64,000 nt of DNA, taken from the NCBI RefSeq assembly GCF_046297595.1, contig NZ_JBKBHT010000001.1, positions 62,001-126,000 of the forward strand. Reading direction: 5' to 3'. A model generated the notes under the pieces. That model worked only from the letters and a program-made list of their open reading frames with translations. It made no database searches and was not told the DNA's origin. The DNA comes from Ferrovibrio sp046297595 (lineage in GTDB: Bacteria; Pseudomonadota; Alphaproteobacteria; Ferrovibrionales; Ferrovibrionaceae). The position numbers were made by a program, and so were the translations under genes. Every line of letters begins with the position of its first letter. The first letter of the stretch is position 1. Positions 1-8,583 of the stretch are shown here, piece by piece.

Positions 1-1172
1 TGTGGCGGCTCGGCCAGTTCGTTGTCGATCACCTCGATGCCAATGACGTCGTCGGCATAGAGGGCCGCCAGCCGCCGGACCAGGTTTTCCAGTTCGCGCA
101 CGTTGCCCGGCCAGCGATAGCGCCGTATCCGCTCCATGGCTTCCGGCGACACCGTCTTGGTCGGCAGCCCCTGCGCCGAGGCCTGGTTCAGGAAATACCG
201 GACCAGGTCGGGGATATCCTCGCTGCGCTCGCGCAGCGGCGGCAGGCGCAACGGCACGACGTTCAGGCGGTAGAACAGATCCTCGCGGAACAATCCCTGA
301 TTCACTGCCTGCCGCAGGTCGCGGTTGGTGGCGGCGACGATGCGCACATCGGTGCGGATCGGCGTGCGGCCGCCCACCGTGGTGTACTCGCCCTGCTGCA
401 GCACGCGCAGCAGCCTAGTCTGCGCCTCGATCGGCATGTCGCCGATCTCATCGAGGAACAGCGTGCCGCCCTCGGCCTGCTCGAAACGGCCGGCATAGCG
501 GTTCGCGGCACCGGTGAAGGCGCCCTTCTCATGGCCGAACAATTCGCTTTCGATCAGTTCGCGCGGGATCGCCGCCATGTTGATGGCGACGAAGGGGCCG
601 TTGCGACGCTTGCCATAATCATGCAGGGCGCGCGCGACCAGTTCCTTGCCGGTGCCGGACTCGCCGTAGATCAGCACGGTGAGGTCCGTGCCCATCAGGC
701 GCGCCATCACGCGGTAGATTTCCTGCATCGCCGGCGAACGGCCGATCAGCGGCAGCTTTTCCTCGTCGGCGGCGGCTTCGATGTCTTCCTGCAGGGCCGC
801 CTTCGGCTGGCTCAGGGCGCGCTCGACGACGCGCAGCAACTCCTTCAGGTCGAAGGGCTTGGGCAGGTAGTCATAGGCGCCGCGTTCGGCGGCCTTCACG
901 GCCGTCAGCAGGGTTTTCTGCGCGCTCATCACGATGATGGGCAGATCGGGTCTGATCCGCTTGATGCGCGGCAGAAGATCAAGGCCATTCTCGTCAGGCA
1001 TCACCACGTCGGTGATGATCAGTTCGCCCTCACCTTCCGATGCCCAACGCCACAGCGTGGCGGCATTGCCGGTCGAGCGCACCTGATAGCCGACCCGGCC
1101 CAGCGCCTGATCCAGCACGGTGCGGATCGAGCGGTCGTCGTCGGCGACAAGAATGGTGCCCTTGTTACTCAT
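1..1172 (-). CDS. ntrC: Nitrogen regulation response regulator NtrC (3' end outside window)
   Basis: This is a sigma-54-dependent activator that turns on nitrogen assimilation genes when phosphorylated by NtrB. The visible 390 codons hold a receiver domain (about residues 5-120, acidic pocket DDD at 11-13, phospho-acceptor Asp55 in IITDVVMPDE) and an AAA+ domain. The AAA+ domain has the Walker A GESGTGKE, the sigma-54 loop GAFTGA and the Walker B LFLDEIGDM. The frame stays open to base 1, so the C-terminal Fis-type DNA-binding helix-turn-helix lies outside the window. The ATG overlaps the ntrB stop as ATGA, which implies translational coupling in a dusB-ntrB-ntrC operon, a classic alphaproteobacterial order. 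Identity is firm; only the C-terminus is unseen. Confidence 0.95.
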   Translation of the reverse strand, partial: MSNKGTILVADDDRSIRTVLDQALGRVGYQVRSTGNAATLWRWASEGEGELIITDVVMPDENGLDLLPRIKRIRPDLPIIVMSAQKTLLTAVKAAERGAYDYLPKPFDLKELLRVVERALSQPKAALQEDIEAAADEEKLPLIGRSPAMQEIYRVMARLMGTDLTVLIYGESGTGKELVARALHDYGKRRNGPFVAINMAAIPRELIESELFGHEKGAFTGAANRYAGRFEQAEGGTLFLDEIGDMPIEAQTRLLRVLQQGEYTTVGGRTPIRTDVRIVAATNRDLRQAVNQGLFREDLFYRLNVVPLRLPPLRERSEDIPDLVRYFLNQASAQGLPTKTVSPEAMERIRRYRWPGNVRELENLVRRLAALYADDVIGIEVIDNELAEPP

Positions 1173-2293
1173 TCAGACTCTCCGGATGCTTCCACGGCCG
1201 GGTTGTGAACCGGCAAACGCGCACTGAAAACGGTACGGCGCGGGCGGCTGTCGCACTCGATCACGCCGCCATGGTCGCCGATGATCTTGGCAACCAATGC
1301 AAGACCGAGGCCAGAACCGCTGACCTTGGTTGTCACAAACGGGTCGAACAAGTGCGGCCGGATGTCTTCCGGCACGCCGGGGCCGTTGTCCTGGACCGAG
1401 ACTTCAAGCGGCAGGTGCAGACGGTCGCGCGAACCGCGCACGGCCAGCCGCACGCCATGGCGGTAGGCGGTGGTCAGCACGATCTCGCCACCCGGATCGT
1501 CGCCAACCGCCTCGACGGCGTTTTTCACCAGATTGAGGAAGACCTGCACCAGCTGATCGCGGTTGCCATAGACCGGTGGCAGCGAGGGATCGTAGCGCTC
1601 GACGAAACGGACATGCTTGCCGAAGCCCGCCTGCGCCACCTTGCGCACATGCTCCAGCACCTGGTGGATGTTGACCGGGCCGCGCTCGATCGGGCGCTTG
1701 TCGGAAAACACCTCCATGCTGTCGACCAGGGCGCAGATACGATCCGTCTCATCGCAGATCAGCCGGGTGAGCTCGCGATCCGCCTGGCTGGCATTCAGCT
1801 CCAGCAGCTGCGCTGCGCCACGGATGCCGCTCAAGGGATTCTTCACTTCATGCGCCAGCACGGCGGCCATGCCGGTGACCGAACGCGCTGCCCCGCGATG
1901 GGTCAGCGCGCGACCGATCTTCGCCGCCATGCTGCGCTCATCGAAGCGCACGATCACATGATCGGGCGCCTCCGGCACCGGGGAAACCTGCACATCCACC
2001 AGACGCTCGCCCAGGCGCGGGGTGCCGAGATCGACATCGTATTCCGACACGCTGTAGCGTTCGCGGAAAACCTGACTGACAAGCTGCAACACCGGGCTGC
2101 CGAAGGGCACCAGATCGCGCAGGTTCTGCCGCGCCAGTACGGCAGCGCCAGAGTCGAAAAACTGCTCGGCCGCCGGGTTGGCGTATGTGATGTCGCCCTG
2201 CCGGCCGATCACCAGAATGGGGTTCGGAATGGCGCCGAGAACCTGCGTCGCATCGATCGGCGGCGCGACCACCTGGTGTTCAGCCGACTGCAT
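1169..2293 (-). CDS. ntrB: Nitrogen regulation sensor histidine kinase NtrB
   Basis: This is a cytoplasmic two-component kinase/phosphatase that controls NtrC phosphorylation in response to nitrogen status through PII. It is 374 aa with no membrane segments. An N-terminal PAS domain (about 12-110, NPILVIGRQGDITYANP) is followed by a HisKA dimerisation helix with phospho-His148 in LAHEVKNPLSGIRGA. The HATPase domain carries an N-box (FLNLVKNAVEA), a G1 box (VQDNGPGVPEDI) and a G2 box (GSGLGLALVAKIIGDHGG). It overlaps dusB upstream and ntrC downstream by four bases each, so all three are probably read from one message. Length and motif order are typical of alphaproteobacterial NtrB. Confidence 0.95.
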   Translation of the reverse strand: MQSAEHQVVAPPIDATQVLGAIPNPILVIGRQGDITYANPAAEQFFDSGAAVLARQNLRDLVPFGSPVLQLVSQVFRERYSVSEYDVDLGTPRLGERLVDVQVSPVPEAPDHVIVRFDERSMAAKIGRALTHRGAARSVTGMAAVLAHEVKNPLSGIRGAAQLLELNASQADRELTRLICDETDRICALVDSMEVFSDKRPIERGPVNIHQVLEHVRKVAQAGFGKHVRFVERYDPSLPPVYGNRDQLVQVFLNLVKNAVEAVGDDPGGEIVLTTAYRHGVRLAVRGSRDRLHLPLEVSVQDNGPGVPEDIRPHLFDPFVTTKVSGSGLGLALVAKIIGDHGGVIECDSRPRRTVFSARLPVHNPAVEASGESE

Positions 2294-3288
2294 CAGGCCG
2301 CCATCCTGTCGAGTTGTGGCGCATAGAAATCACGCACGGCCTGACGGACCTGCGCGGGTTCGTCGATCTGCATGATGCGGGTACGGAACTCGGCCGAGCC
2401 GGGCAGGCCCTTGGAATACCAGACCACATGCTTGCGTGCGATCTTCAGGCCTGTCTGCACGCCATAATGCTCAAGCATGGCGTCGTAATGCTCCAGCACC
2501 GTATCGCGCTGGTCCTGCAGCGACGGATCGGGCAGGCGTGCGCCGGACTTCAGGAATTCCATCACCTGGCGCAGGAACCACGGACGGCCATAGGCACCAC
2601 GGCCGATCATCACGCCATCGGCGCCCGATTGCTCCAGTGCATCCCGAGCCTCTTCCAGCGTGGTGATGTCGCCATTCACGATCACCGGGATCGAAACGCT
2701 TTCCTTCACCTTGCGCACAAACGCCCAGTCGGCGCGGCCGTTATACATCTGGTTGCGCGTGCGTCCGTGCACGGTAAGCATCCGGATGCCCTCGCCCTCG
2801 GCGATACGCGCCAGTTCAGGCGCGTTGCGGTTGGCTTCATCCCAACCAGTGCGCATCTTCAGCGTCACCGGCAGCTTCACGGCCTTCACGGTGGCGGTGA
2901 GCAGGCCCTTGGCATGCTGCAGATCGCGCATCAGCGCGGAACCGGCATGGCCGTTCACCACCTTCTTCACCGGGCAGCCCATGTTGATGTCGATGATCGC
3001 GGCGCCCTTGTCTTCGTTCAGCCGCGCGGCTTCCGCCATCACATGGCCTTCGCAGCCGGCAAGCTGCACCGACATTGGAAATTCTTCCGGCGCAACCTCG
3101 GCCATCTTCAGGGACTGGCGCGATGACCGCACCATGGCCTCCGAGGCGATCATTTCCGACACGACAAGACCCGCTCCGCTGCGTTTCACCAGACGGCGGA
3201 ACGGCAGATCGGTGACGCCTGACATCGGTGCCAGGATCACAGGGTCTTCAATCGAGACGGGACCAATCTTTATGCTCATTTTTTGCAC
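2293..3288 (-). CDS. dusB: tRNA-dihydrouridine synthase DusB
   Basis: This FMN enzyme reduces uridines in the tRNA D-loop and was historically called nifR3 because of its position before ntrBC. It is 331 aa. The TIM-barrel signature APMSGVTDLPFRRL sits near the N-terminus. The catalytic Cys is in DINMGCPVKKVVNG, followed by the SALMRD stretch. The substrate/FMN stretches LTVHGRTRNQMYNG and VIVNGDI, and a GVMIGRGAYGRPWF phosphate-binding motif, are also visible. The open frame starts with GTG at 3288; an in-frame ATG at 3279 is the alternative, and neither has an ideal ribosome site. The 146-bp gap upstream is shared with the divergent ispDF. Confidence 0.95.
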   Translation of the reverse strand: MQKMSIKIGPVSIEDPVILAPMSGVTDLPFRRLVKRSGAGLVVSEMIASEAMVRSSRQSLKMAEVAPEEFPMSVQLAGCEGHVMAEAARLNEDKGAAIIDINMGCPVKKVVNGHAGSALMRDLQHAKGLLTATVKAVKLPVTLKMRTGWDEANRNAPELARIAEGEGIRMLTVHGRTRNQMYNGRADWAFVRKVKESVSIPVIVNGDITTLEEARDALEQSGADGVMIGRGAYGRPWFLRQVMEFLKSGARLPDPSLQDQRDTVLEHYDAMLEHYGVQTGLKIARKHVVWYSKGLPGSAEFRTRIMQIDEPAQVRQAVRDFYAPQLDRMAA

Positions 3289-3399
3289 ACATTCCTGAGT
3301 GCCCAGTTGTTGTTCACTCTAGGGCCTTTCCTACTGCGCTGCAACATCATTCCGCGACCGGATTAAACCGCACCAGGAAAACGGTACAAAGCCTGACCT

Positions 3400-3428
3400 T
3401 TGCCGGCTTGCGCCGCTCAGGCTAGGGT
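3400..3428 (+). promoter_or_regulatory. Candidate sigma-70 promoter of ispDF
   Basis: TTGCCG (3400-3405), a 17-base spacer and TAGGGT (3423-3428) lie just before the ispDF ATG at 3435. Transcription would begin almost at the start codon. This was read by eye from spacing and hexamers only. Confidence 0.4.
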
Positions 3429-3434
3429 GCGGCC

Positions 3435-4604
3435 ATGACAGCCACGGCCCTGATCGTCGCCGCCGGCCGGGGAAGCCGGGCCGGCGGAGAGAAACCAAAA
3501 CAATACCAGATGCTTGGGGGAAAACCCCTCCTCCGGCACAGCATCGATGCCTTCCTAGCGCACGGGGCAATAGCACGGGTCATGGCCGTGATCCACCCCA
3601 GTGATATGGATGAGTATCGCGCCGCGACAAAAGGCCTCGAATACGAACCCCGCCTGCTACCGCCCTGCCTGGGCGGCTCGGCCCGACAGGACAGCGTAAG
3701 GCTCGGCCTGGAGGCGCTGGCCCATGAACCGCCCTCCTTTGTGCTGATTCATGACGCAGCCCGCCCATTTCTGAGGCAGGACCGGATCGACGCCCTGCTC
3801 GACATGCTCAAACAGGCGCCAGGTGCCATTCTGGCCATCCCGGTGGTCGATACCCTGAAGCGGGATGGCCAGGGTCTGGCCCATGGCGGCGTGGAGCGCC
3901 AGGGCCTGTGGCGCGCCCAGACCCCGCAGGCTTTCCGCTTCAGCGACATCCTGGCCGCCCATCGCCAGAGTGCCGGCCTCGCCCTCACCGACGATGCGGC
4001 CGTGGCCGAGCATGCCGGCCTCGGCGTGCGCCTGGTGCCGGGCATGGAGGAGAACTTCAAGGTGACCGAACCGGCGGATTTCGCCCGCGCCGAACGCCAG
4101 CTGCTGATGCAGCTGGCCGATATCCGCACCGGCCAGGGTTTCGATGTGCATGCCTTCAGCGACCAGCCCGGTCGCAAGCTGATGATCGGCGGCATCGAGA
4201 TCGCCCACGACCGTGGCCTGGCCGGCCATTCCGATGCCGATGTGGCCCTGCATGCTTTGACCGATGCCATCCTCGGCGCATTGGCGGAAGGCGATATCGG
4301 CCAGCATTTCCCGCCCTCCGATGCGCGCTGGAAGAATGCCGATTCCGCCGCCTTCCTGCGCCATGCCGCCGACATGGTGGTTCAGCGTGGCGGCATCATC
4401 GCCCATTGCGATGTCACGATCATCTGCGAGGCGCCGAAGATCGGCCCGCACCGCGATGCGATCCGCGCGCGCATCGCCGATATCCTCGGCATCGCCATCG
4501 ACCGCGTGAGCGTGAAGGCGACAACCACGGAAAAGCTTGGCTTCACCGGCCGGCGTGAAGGCATCGCCGCGCAGGCCGTCGCCACGATCCGGCTGCCGGC
4601 GTGA
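3435..4604 (+). CDS. ispDF: Bifunctional IspD/IspF enzyme of the MEP isoprenoid pathway
   Basis: This fusion catalyses two non-consecutive MEP-pathway steps: CTP-dependent cytidylylation of methylerythritol 4-phosphate, and cyclisation to the 2,4-cyclodiphosphate. The N-terminal IspD half (about 1-225) shows VAAGRGSRAGGEKPKQY for CTP binding and LIHDAARPF. The C-terminal IspF half (about 230-389) shows GFDVHAF, the metal-binding GHSDADVALHALTDAILGAL and EGDIGQHFPPSD. Such fusions are common in alpha- and epsilonproteobacteria. At 389 aa it is full length. The stop overlaps the start of pgpA, so the two are likely coupled. Confidence 0.97.
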   Translation: MTATALIVAAGRGSRAGGEKPKQYQMLGGKPLLRHSIDAFLAHGAIARVMAVIHPSDMDEYRAATKGLEYEPRLLPPCLGGSARQDSVRLGLEALAHEPPSFVLIHDAARPFLRQDRIDALLDMLKQAPGAILAIPVVDTLKRDGQGLAHGGVERQGLWRAQTPQAFRFSDILAAHRQSAGLALTDDAAVAEHAGLGVRLVPGMEENFKVTEPADFARAERQLLMQLADIRTGQGFDVHAFSDQPGRKLMIGGIEIAHDRGLAGHSDADVALHALTDAILGALAEGDIGQHFPPSDARWKNADSAAFLRHAADMVVQRGGIIAHCDVTIICEAPKIGPHRDAIRARIADILGIAIDRVSVKATTTEKLGFTGRREGIAAQAVATIRLPA

Positions 4605-5059
4605 TGCGCAACATCGCCTTCCTGCTCTGCACCTGGTTCGGCTTGGGCAAGCTGCCGAAAGTGCCGGGCACCTGGGGTTCGGCCGGCGCCCTGCCCTTCG
4701 CCTGGGCGCTGCAATCCCTGGGCGGACCATGGTTGCTGGCCGTTGCCGCCATGGCCGTTGCCCTGCTGTCGCTATGGGCCATCCGCCTGTATCTCTCGCA
4801 TTGGCCGGGCGAAGATCCCGGTGAAATCGTGATCGACGAGGTGGCCGGCCAGTGGCTGACGCTTGTGTTTGTGCCGCTCGATCCTGTGCTCTACCTGATC
4901 GGCTTCGTCGTTTTCCGTTTTTTCGACATGACGAAAATCTGGCCGGCCTCCTGGGCCGACCGCAACTTGAGCGGTGCGCCGGGCGTTCTGATCGACGACC
5001 TGTTTGCCGGCCTGTATGGCATGGGCGTCATGCTGGCACTGACGTATTACTGGTGGTGA
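4604..5059 (+). CDS. pgpA: Phosphatidylglycerophosphatase A
   Basis: This inner-membrane phosphatase converts phosphatidylglycerol phosphate to phosphatidylglycerol. The protein (151 aa from ATG; a GTG one codon earlier at 4601 is possible) has the family hallmark GKLPKVPGTWGS near the N-terminus. It also has an acidic IVIDEVAGQWLTL motif, FDMTKIWPASWADRN, and IDDLFAGLYG near the C-terminus, with about four hydrophobic segments. The ATG overlaps the ispDF stop as TGATG. cinA follows four bases downstream, the usual alphaproteobacterial order. Confidence 0.93.
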   Translation: MRNIAFLLCTWFGLGKLPKVPGTWGSAGALPFAWALQSLGGPWLLAVAAMAVALLSLWAIRLYLSHWPGEDPGEIVIDEVAGQWLTLVFVPLDPVLYLIGFVVFRFFDMTKIWPASWADRNLSGAPGVLIDDLFAGLYGMGVMLALTYYWW

Positions 5060-5063
5060 CACG

Positions 5064-5573
5064 ATGGACGACACCCTGATCCGACTGGCCGAATCCTTGC
5101 TGGCCGAATGCCGCAAGCACAATGCCATGCTGGCCACGGCAGAATCCTGCACCGGCGGCCTGATCGCCGCGACGCTGACCGAAATCGCCGGTTCGTCGGA
5201 TGTGTTTGAGCGCGGCTTCGTCACCTATTCCAATGCGGCGAAATCGGCCTCACTGGGCGTGCCGGCGGAAATCATCGCCGGCCATGGCGCCGTTTCGGAA
5301 GCGGTCGCCCGCGCCATGGCTGAAGGCTGCCTGCGCAAGAGCGAAGCCGACATCGCCATCGCCTGCACCGGCATCGCCGGCCCGGGCGGCGGCAGCGACG
5401 AGAAACCGGTGGGGCTGGTGCATATCGCGGTCGCCGGCGCGGGACAGGAAACCATGCACCAGCGCATGACCTATGGCGATATCGGCCGCGCCGCCGTGCG
5501 CGCCGCGACAGTCGAAGATGCCCTCACGCTGGCCGGCGAGATGCTGAAGCAGATGGTGGCCGCCGCCGATTAA
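5064..5573 (+). CDS. pncC: CinA C-terminal domain protein, nicotinamide-nucleotide amidohydrolase
   Basis: This is a single-domain CinA protein (169 aa) expected to deamidate nicotinamide mononucleotide to nicotinate mononucleotide in pyridine nucleotide recycling. Family signatures are ATAESCTGGLIAATLTEIAG near residue 30 (catalytic Ser and Thr region), FVTYSNAAKS and the glycine-rich ACTGIAGPGGGSDEKPVG. The N-terminal molybdopterin-binding-like COG1058 domain found in long CinA proteins is absent, as is normal for this short class. It ends tail-to-tail with the malonyl-CoA decarboxylase gene; the two stop codons share the palindrome TTAA. Confidence 0.9.
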   Translation: MDDTLIRLAESLLAECRKHNAMLATAESCTGGLIAATLTEIAGSSDVFERGFVTYSNAAKSASLGVPAEIIAGHGAVSEAVARAMAEGCLRKSEADIAIACTGIAGPGGGSDEKPVGLVHIAVAGAGQETMHQRMTYGDIGRAAVRAATVEDALTLAGEMLKQMVAAAD

Positions 5574-7009
5574 AGATCGGCCAGCCGCTTAACCTCGCCG
5601 GACGCAGCCACAGTTCCCTCGCGCACGAAGCGTTCGTGGTTCTGGTCGATATCGTCCAGGCGATAGAGGTAATTCACCATCATGCCGGCCGACTGTTTCA
5701 TGCCGTTCTTTGAGCGGTCGCCCAGCCAGTTCAGGCGATGCACGGTCGCGCCGTTGCTCAAATGGAAACGCGCCACCGGATCGCGCGGTTTGCCGCCCTT
5801 GTCCTGGGCTGACAGCAGATACCGCGCACACAGCCGCAACAGCACGGGCTTCAGCGCATCGGCCAGGGCCGCATTCTCGGCCCAGCTCCGATCCTGCAAC
5901 AGGCCCGGCAGCATGCCCTTGGAGAAACGCTGCCCCAGCACCTCGCGCAATGCATCGCGCGCCTTGGCATCCACCAGGTCGGGCGCACCCTCGGCGATGG
6001 TCTCGTCCAGCCAGGCGCGGAAACCCGGAATGGGCGACAATGTCGAGAACTGCTTCAGGTTCGGCAGGTCGCGACTCAGGTCATCCACCACGCGCTTGAT
6101 CAGGAAATTGCCGAAGGAAATGCCGCGCAGGCCGGTCTGCGTGTTCGAGATCGAGTAGAAGATCGCCGTATCCGCCTCGCGCGCATCCATCACCGGCTGG
6201 GTCTGGTCGAGCAGCGCCTGCACATTGCCGGCGATGCCCTTCACCAGCGCCACCTCCACGAAGATCAGCGGTTCCAGCGGCATGCGCGGATGGAAGAAGG
6301 CATAACAGCGCCGGTCGGCATCCAGCCGGTTGCGCAGGTCGTCCCAGCTTTCGATGGCATGCACGGCTTCGTAGGCGATCAGCTTTTCCAGCAACGCCGC
6401 CGGGCTGTTCCAGGAAATACGCTGCAGCTCCAGGAAACCCACATCGAACCAGGCGATGAACAGGTCTTCCAGGTCGGCATCCACGATGGCCAGTTCCGGC
6501 GCCTCCTTGCGGAAGCGCAGGGCATCGGCGCGCAGGTCGACCAGGAATTTCACGCCCTGCGGCAAAGCCGTGAACTGGGTCAGCAATCGCTGCCGCGGCG
6601 GCGTCAGGGCCTGCCGCAGCTTGCGTTCGGCCTTGTGCCGTGCCGCCGGGTCGGCGGCCTGCTGCATGTCCGCGATTTTTTTATCCAGCAGGCCGGGATC
6701 GGCACCGAAGCCGCCGGCAAGCACCTTCAGGAAGCTCACCTTCCCGGCATCGTTCAGCCCCAGGTAAAGCCGGCCCAGGGCCGCCGCGCGGGCACGCGCG
6801 GAAACCTCGCCGCCGCGGGCTTCCAGGCAGTCGTTGAACAGGCCGCGCAGGCGTTCGATATCCCGGGCATCCAGTTCCCCGCTGCGGCCGAGCTGGGCCG
6901 TCTCGTCGCCGCCGGCAATGCCGCGCCAGGCACCGACCAGGCTGCGTAAACCGCGCTCCAGCAGGGTGCCGGACATCGAGATGTTGGGAAGTGTCGGCAA
7001 GGCAACCAT
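5570..7009 (-). CDS. mcd: Malonyl-CoA decarboxylase
   Basis: This enzyme decarboxylates malonyl-CoA to acetyl-CoA. The 479-residue protein has the helical N-terminal domain and the acetyltransferase-like catalytic domain. Key stretches are CYAFFHPRMPLEPLIFVEVA, then AIFYSISNTQTGLRGISFGN with the catalytic Ser, FLIKRVVDDL, KQFSTLSPIPGF, and ARFHLSNGATVHRLNW with the catalytic His. No malonyl-CoA synthetase (matB) or malonate carrier gene lies beside it, so it may tune malonyl-CoA levels rather than use external malonate. It is the last gene of the PDH-lip run, 42 bases after ratA, and may be co-transcribed with it. Confidence 0.93.
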   Translation of the reverse strand: MVALPTLPNISMSGTLLERGLRSLVGAWRGIAGGDETAQLGRSGELDARDIERLRGLFNDCLEARGGEVSARARAAALGRLYLGLNDAGKVSFLKVLAGGFGADPGLLDKKIADMQQAADPAARHKAERKLRQALTPPRQRLLTQFTALPQGVKFLVDLRADALRFRKEAPELAIVDADLEDLFIAWFDVGFLELQRISWNSPAALLEKLIAYEAVHAIESWDDLRNRLDADRRCYAFFHPRMPLEPLIFVEVALVKGIAGNVQALLDQTQPVMDAREADTAIFYSISNTQTGLRGISFGNFLIKRVVDDLSRDLPNLKQFSTLSPIPGFRAWLDETIAEGAPDLVDAKARDALREVLGQRFSKGMLPGLLQDRSWAENAALADALKPVLLRLCARYLLSAQDKGGKPRDPVARFHLSNGATVHRLNWLGDRSKNGMKQSAGMMVNYLYRLDDIDQNHERFVREGTVAASGEVKRLADL

Positions 7010-7051
7010 CGGACTCTCCGTTCGGGGCCCGGATGTAACGTCCGGGACGTT

Positions 7052-7528
7052 TCAGAGTGCCGTTATCGTAGCACCGGGCGCGAGGGATAATCCATTCTCG
7101 CCGTAAAGCTGCCGCGCCCTTGTCTCAAAGGCGCCGACCATGCGCTTGACGGCCTCGTTGAACAGCAGCTCGATGGTTTTCTGCAGCAGTTTGGAGCGGA
7201 ATTCGAAATCGACATAAAAATCGATCTCGCAGCCCTGGGGATGCGGCCGAAATATCCAGTGGTTCTTCAGGTATTTGAACGGGCCGTCGGTGTATTCCAC
7301 GTCGATCCGCTTGGCTTCCGGGTTCAGCGTCACACGCGATGTGAAGCGTTCGCGGAACATTTTGAAACCGATGATCAGGTCGGCCACCATCAGCCGCTCG
7401 CTGCGTTCGCGGATGCGCGCGCCCAGGCACCAGGGCAGGAATTTCGGGTAATGCTCCACGCCGGCCACCAGCGCATAAAGCTGGTCCGGCGTGTATGGCA
7501 GGATGCGTTTCTCGGCGTGGGTGGGCAC
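7052..7528 (-). CDS. ratA: RatA / Coq10-type START-domain protein
   Basis: This 158-aa polyketide-cyclase/START fold protein resembles mitochondrial Coq10 (a ubiquinone-binding chaperone) and E. coli RatA. The N-terminus reads RILPYTPDQLYALVAGVEHY, followed by YPKFLPWC, FTSRVTLNP, a GPFKYLKNHWIF stretch and a C-terminal amphipathic helix ending in RARQLYG. No signal peptide or membrane segment is seen. It begins seven bases after lipA. The lipA-ratA pairing is conserved in alphaproteobacteria and suggests a role near respiratory or 2-oxoacid dehydrogenase function, where Coq10-like quinone binding is the likelier reading. Confidence 0.85.
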   Translation of the reverse strand: MPTHAEKRILPYTPDQLYALVAGVEHYPKFLPWCLGARIRERSERLMVADLIIGFKMFRERFTSRVTLNPEAKRIDVEYTDGPFKYLKNHWIFRPHPQGCEIDFYVDFEFRSKLLQKTIELLFNEAVKRMVGAFETRARQLYGENGLSLAPGATITAL

Positions 7529-7535
7529 GGCCCGG

Positions 7536-8492
7536 TCAGGCTCCGGCCTGTGCCAGCCGTGCGGCGCGGTTCGCCTTCAGCCGGGCGAAATCGGCACCGG
7601 CATGATGCGACGAGCGGGTCAGTGGCGAAGCCGAGACCATCAGGAAGCCCTTGGAATTGGCAATCGTCGTATAGGAGGCGAACTCGTCCGGCGTGACGAA
7701 GCTTTTCACCTCGGCATGCTTGCGGGTCGGCTGCAGGTATTGCCCAATGGTCAGGAAATCCACATCGGCGGCGCGCAGGTCGTCCATCACCTGCATGATC
7801 TCGATCTTCTCCTCGCCCAGGCCGACCATCAGGCCGGACTTGGTGAACATCGCGGGATCGAGTTCCTTCACTTTCGCCAGAAGCTGCAGCGAGGCGAAAT
7901 AGCGCGCGCCGGGGCGGATGGTGGGATAGAGCCGCGGCACGGTCTCGAGGTTGTGGTTGAACACATCCGGCTTTGCGGCCACCACGGCCTCGATGGCGCC
8001 GGGCTTGCGGATGAAATCGGGCGTCAGGATCTCGATCGTGGTGCCGGGCGAGGCCTTGCGGATTTCCTCGATGGTGCGCACGAACTGCGAGGCGCCGCCA
8101 TCGGCCAGGTCGTCGCGGTCGACCGAGGTGATCACCACATGGTGCAGGCCGAGCTGACCCACCGCCTCGGCCACATGCTGGGGCTCGTCGGCATCCACCG
8201 CCAGCGGCTTGCCGGTGGCGACGTTGCAGAAGGAGCAGGCCCGGGTGCAGATCGCGCCCAGGATCATGAAGGTGGCGTGCTTCTGCTTCCAGCATTCGCC
8301 CAGGTTCGGGCAGGCCGCTTCCTCGCAGACGGTGTGCAGTTTCAGGTCGCGCATCAGCCGGCGCGTCTCGGCCGCCTCCTCCGAGGTCGGTGCCTTGACG
8401 CGGATCCAGTCCGGCTTGCGCAGCACCGGCTTGTCGGGCTTGTGCGCCTTCTCGGGGTGACGGACGGGAACGGGATGGATGTTGACGACCAC
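7536..8492 (-). CDS. lipA: Lipoyl synthase
   Basis: This radical-SAM enzyme inserts two sulfurs into octanoyl groups on lipoyl domains. Two cluster motifs are present: the auxiliary CEEAACPNLGEC and the radical-SAM CTRACSFC, plus the C-terminal RSSHHA. The open frame extends to 8579, but the extra N-terminus is atypical. A GTG at 8492, preceded ten bases upstream by AGAAGG, gives a 318-residue protein of usual length, so that start is chosen. It sits downstream of lpd and serves the lipoyl domains of pdhB and pdhC in the same operon. Confidence 0.95.
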   Translation of the reverse strand: MVVNIHPVPVRHPEKAHKPDKPVLRKPDWIRVKAPTSEEAAETRRLMRDLKLHTVCEEAACPNLGECWKQKHATFMILGAICTRACSFCNVATGKPLAVDADEPQHVAEAVGQLGLHHVVITSVDRDDLADGGASQFVRTIEEIRKASPGTTIEILTPDFIRKPGAIEAVVAAKPDVFNHNLETVPRLYPTIRPGARYFASLQLLAKVKELDPAMFTKSGLMVGLGEEKIEIMQVMDDLRAADVDFLTIGQYLQPTRKHAEVKSFVTPDEFASYTTIANSKGFLMVSASPLTRSSHHAGADFARLKANRAARLAQAGA

Positions 8493-8583
8493 GATTGCAA
8501 AACCTTCTGCCAACCTCGGGGATTGAGGTAGCGCGGGCCCAGTATACAGAAAAGCCCCCGCCCCCGCACCTGACGGCAAAATG

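Noticed and set aside
1040..2326. 428-codon plus-strand open frame over ntrB
   Set aside because: It lies antisense to a clear NtrB with all motifs. Long antisense frames are common in high-GC DNA, and its translation is rich in His, Gln and Arg with no domain.
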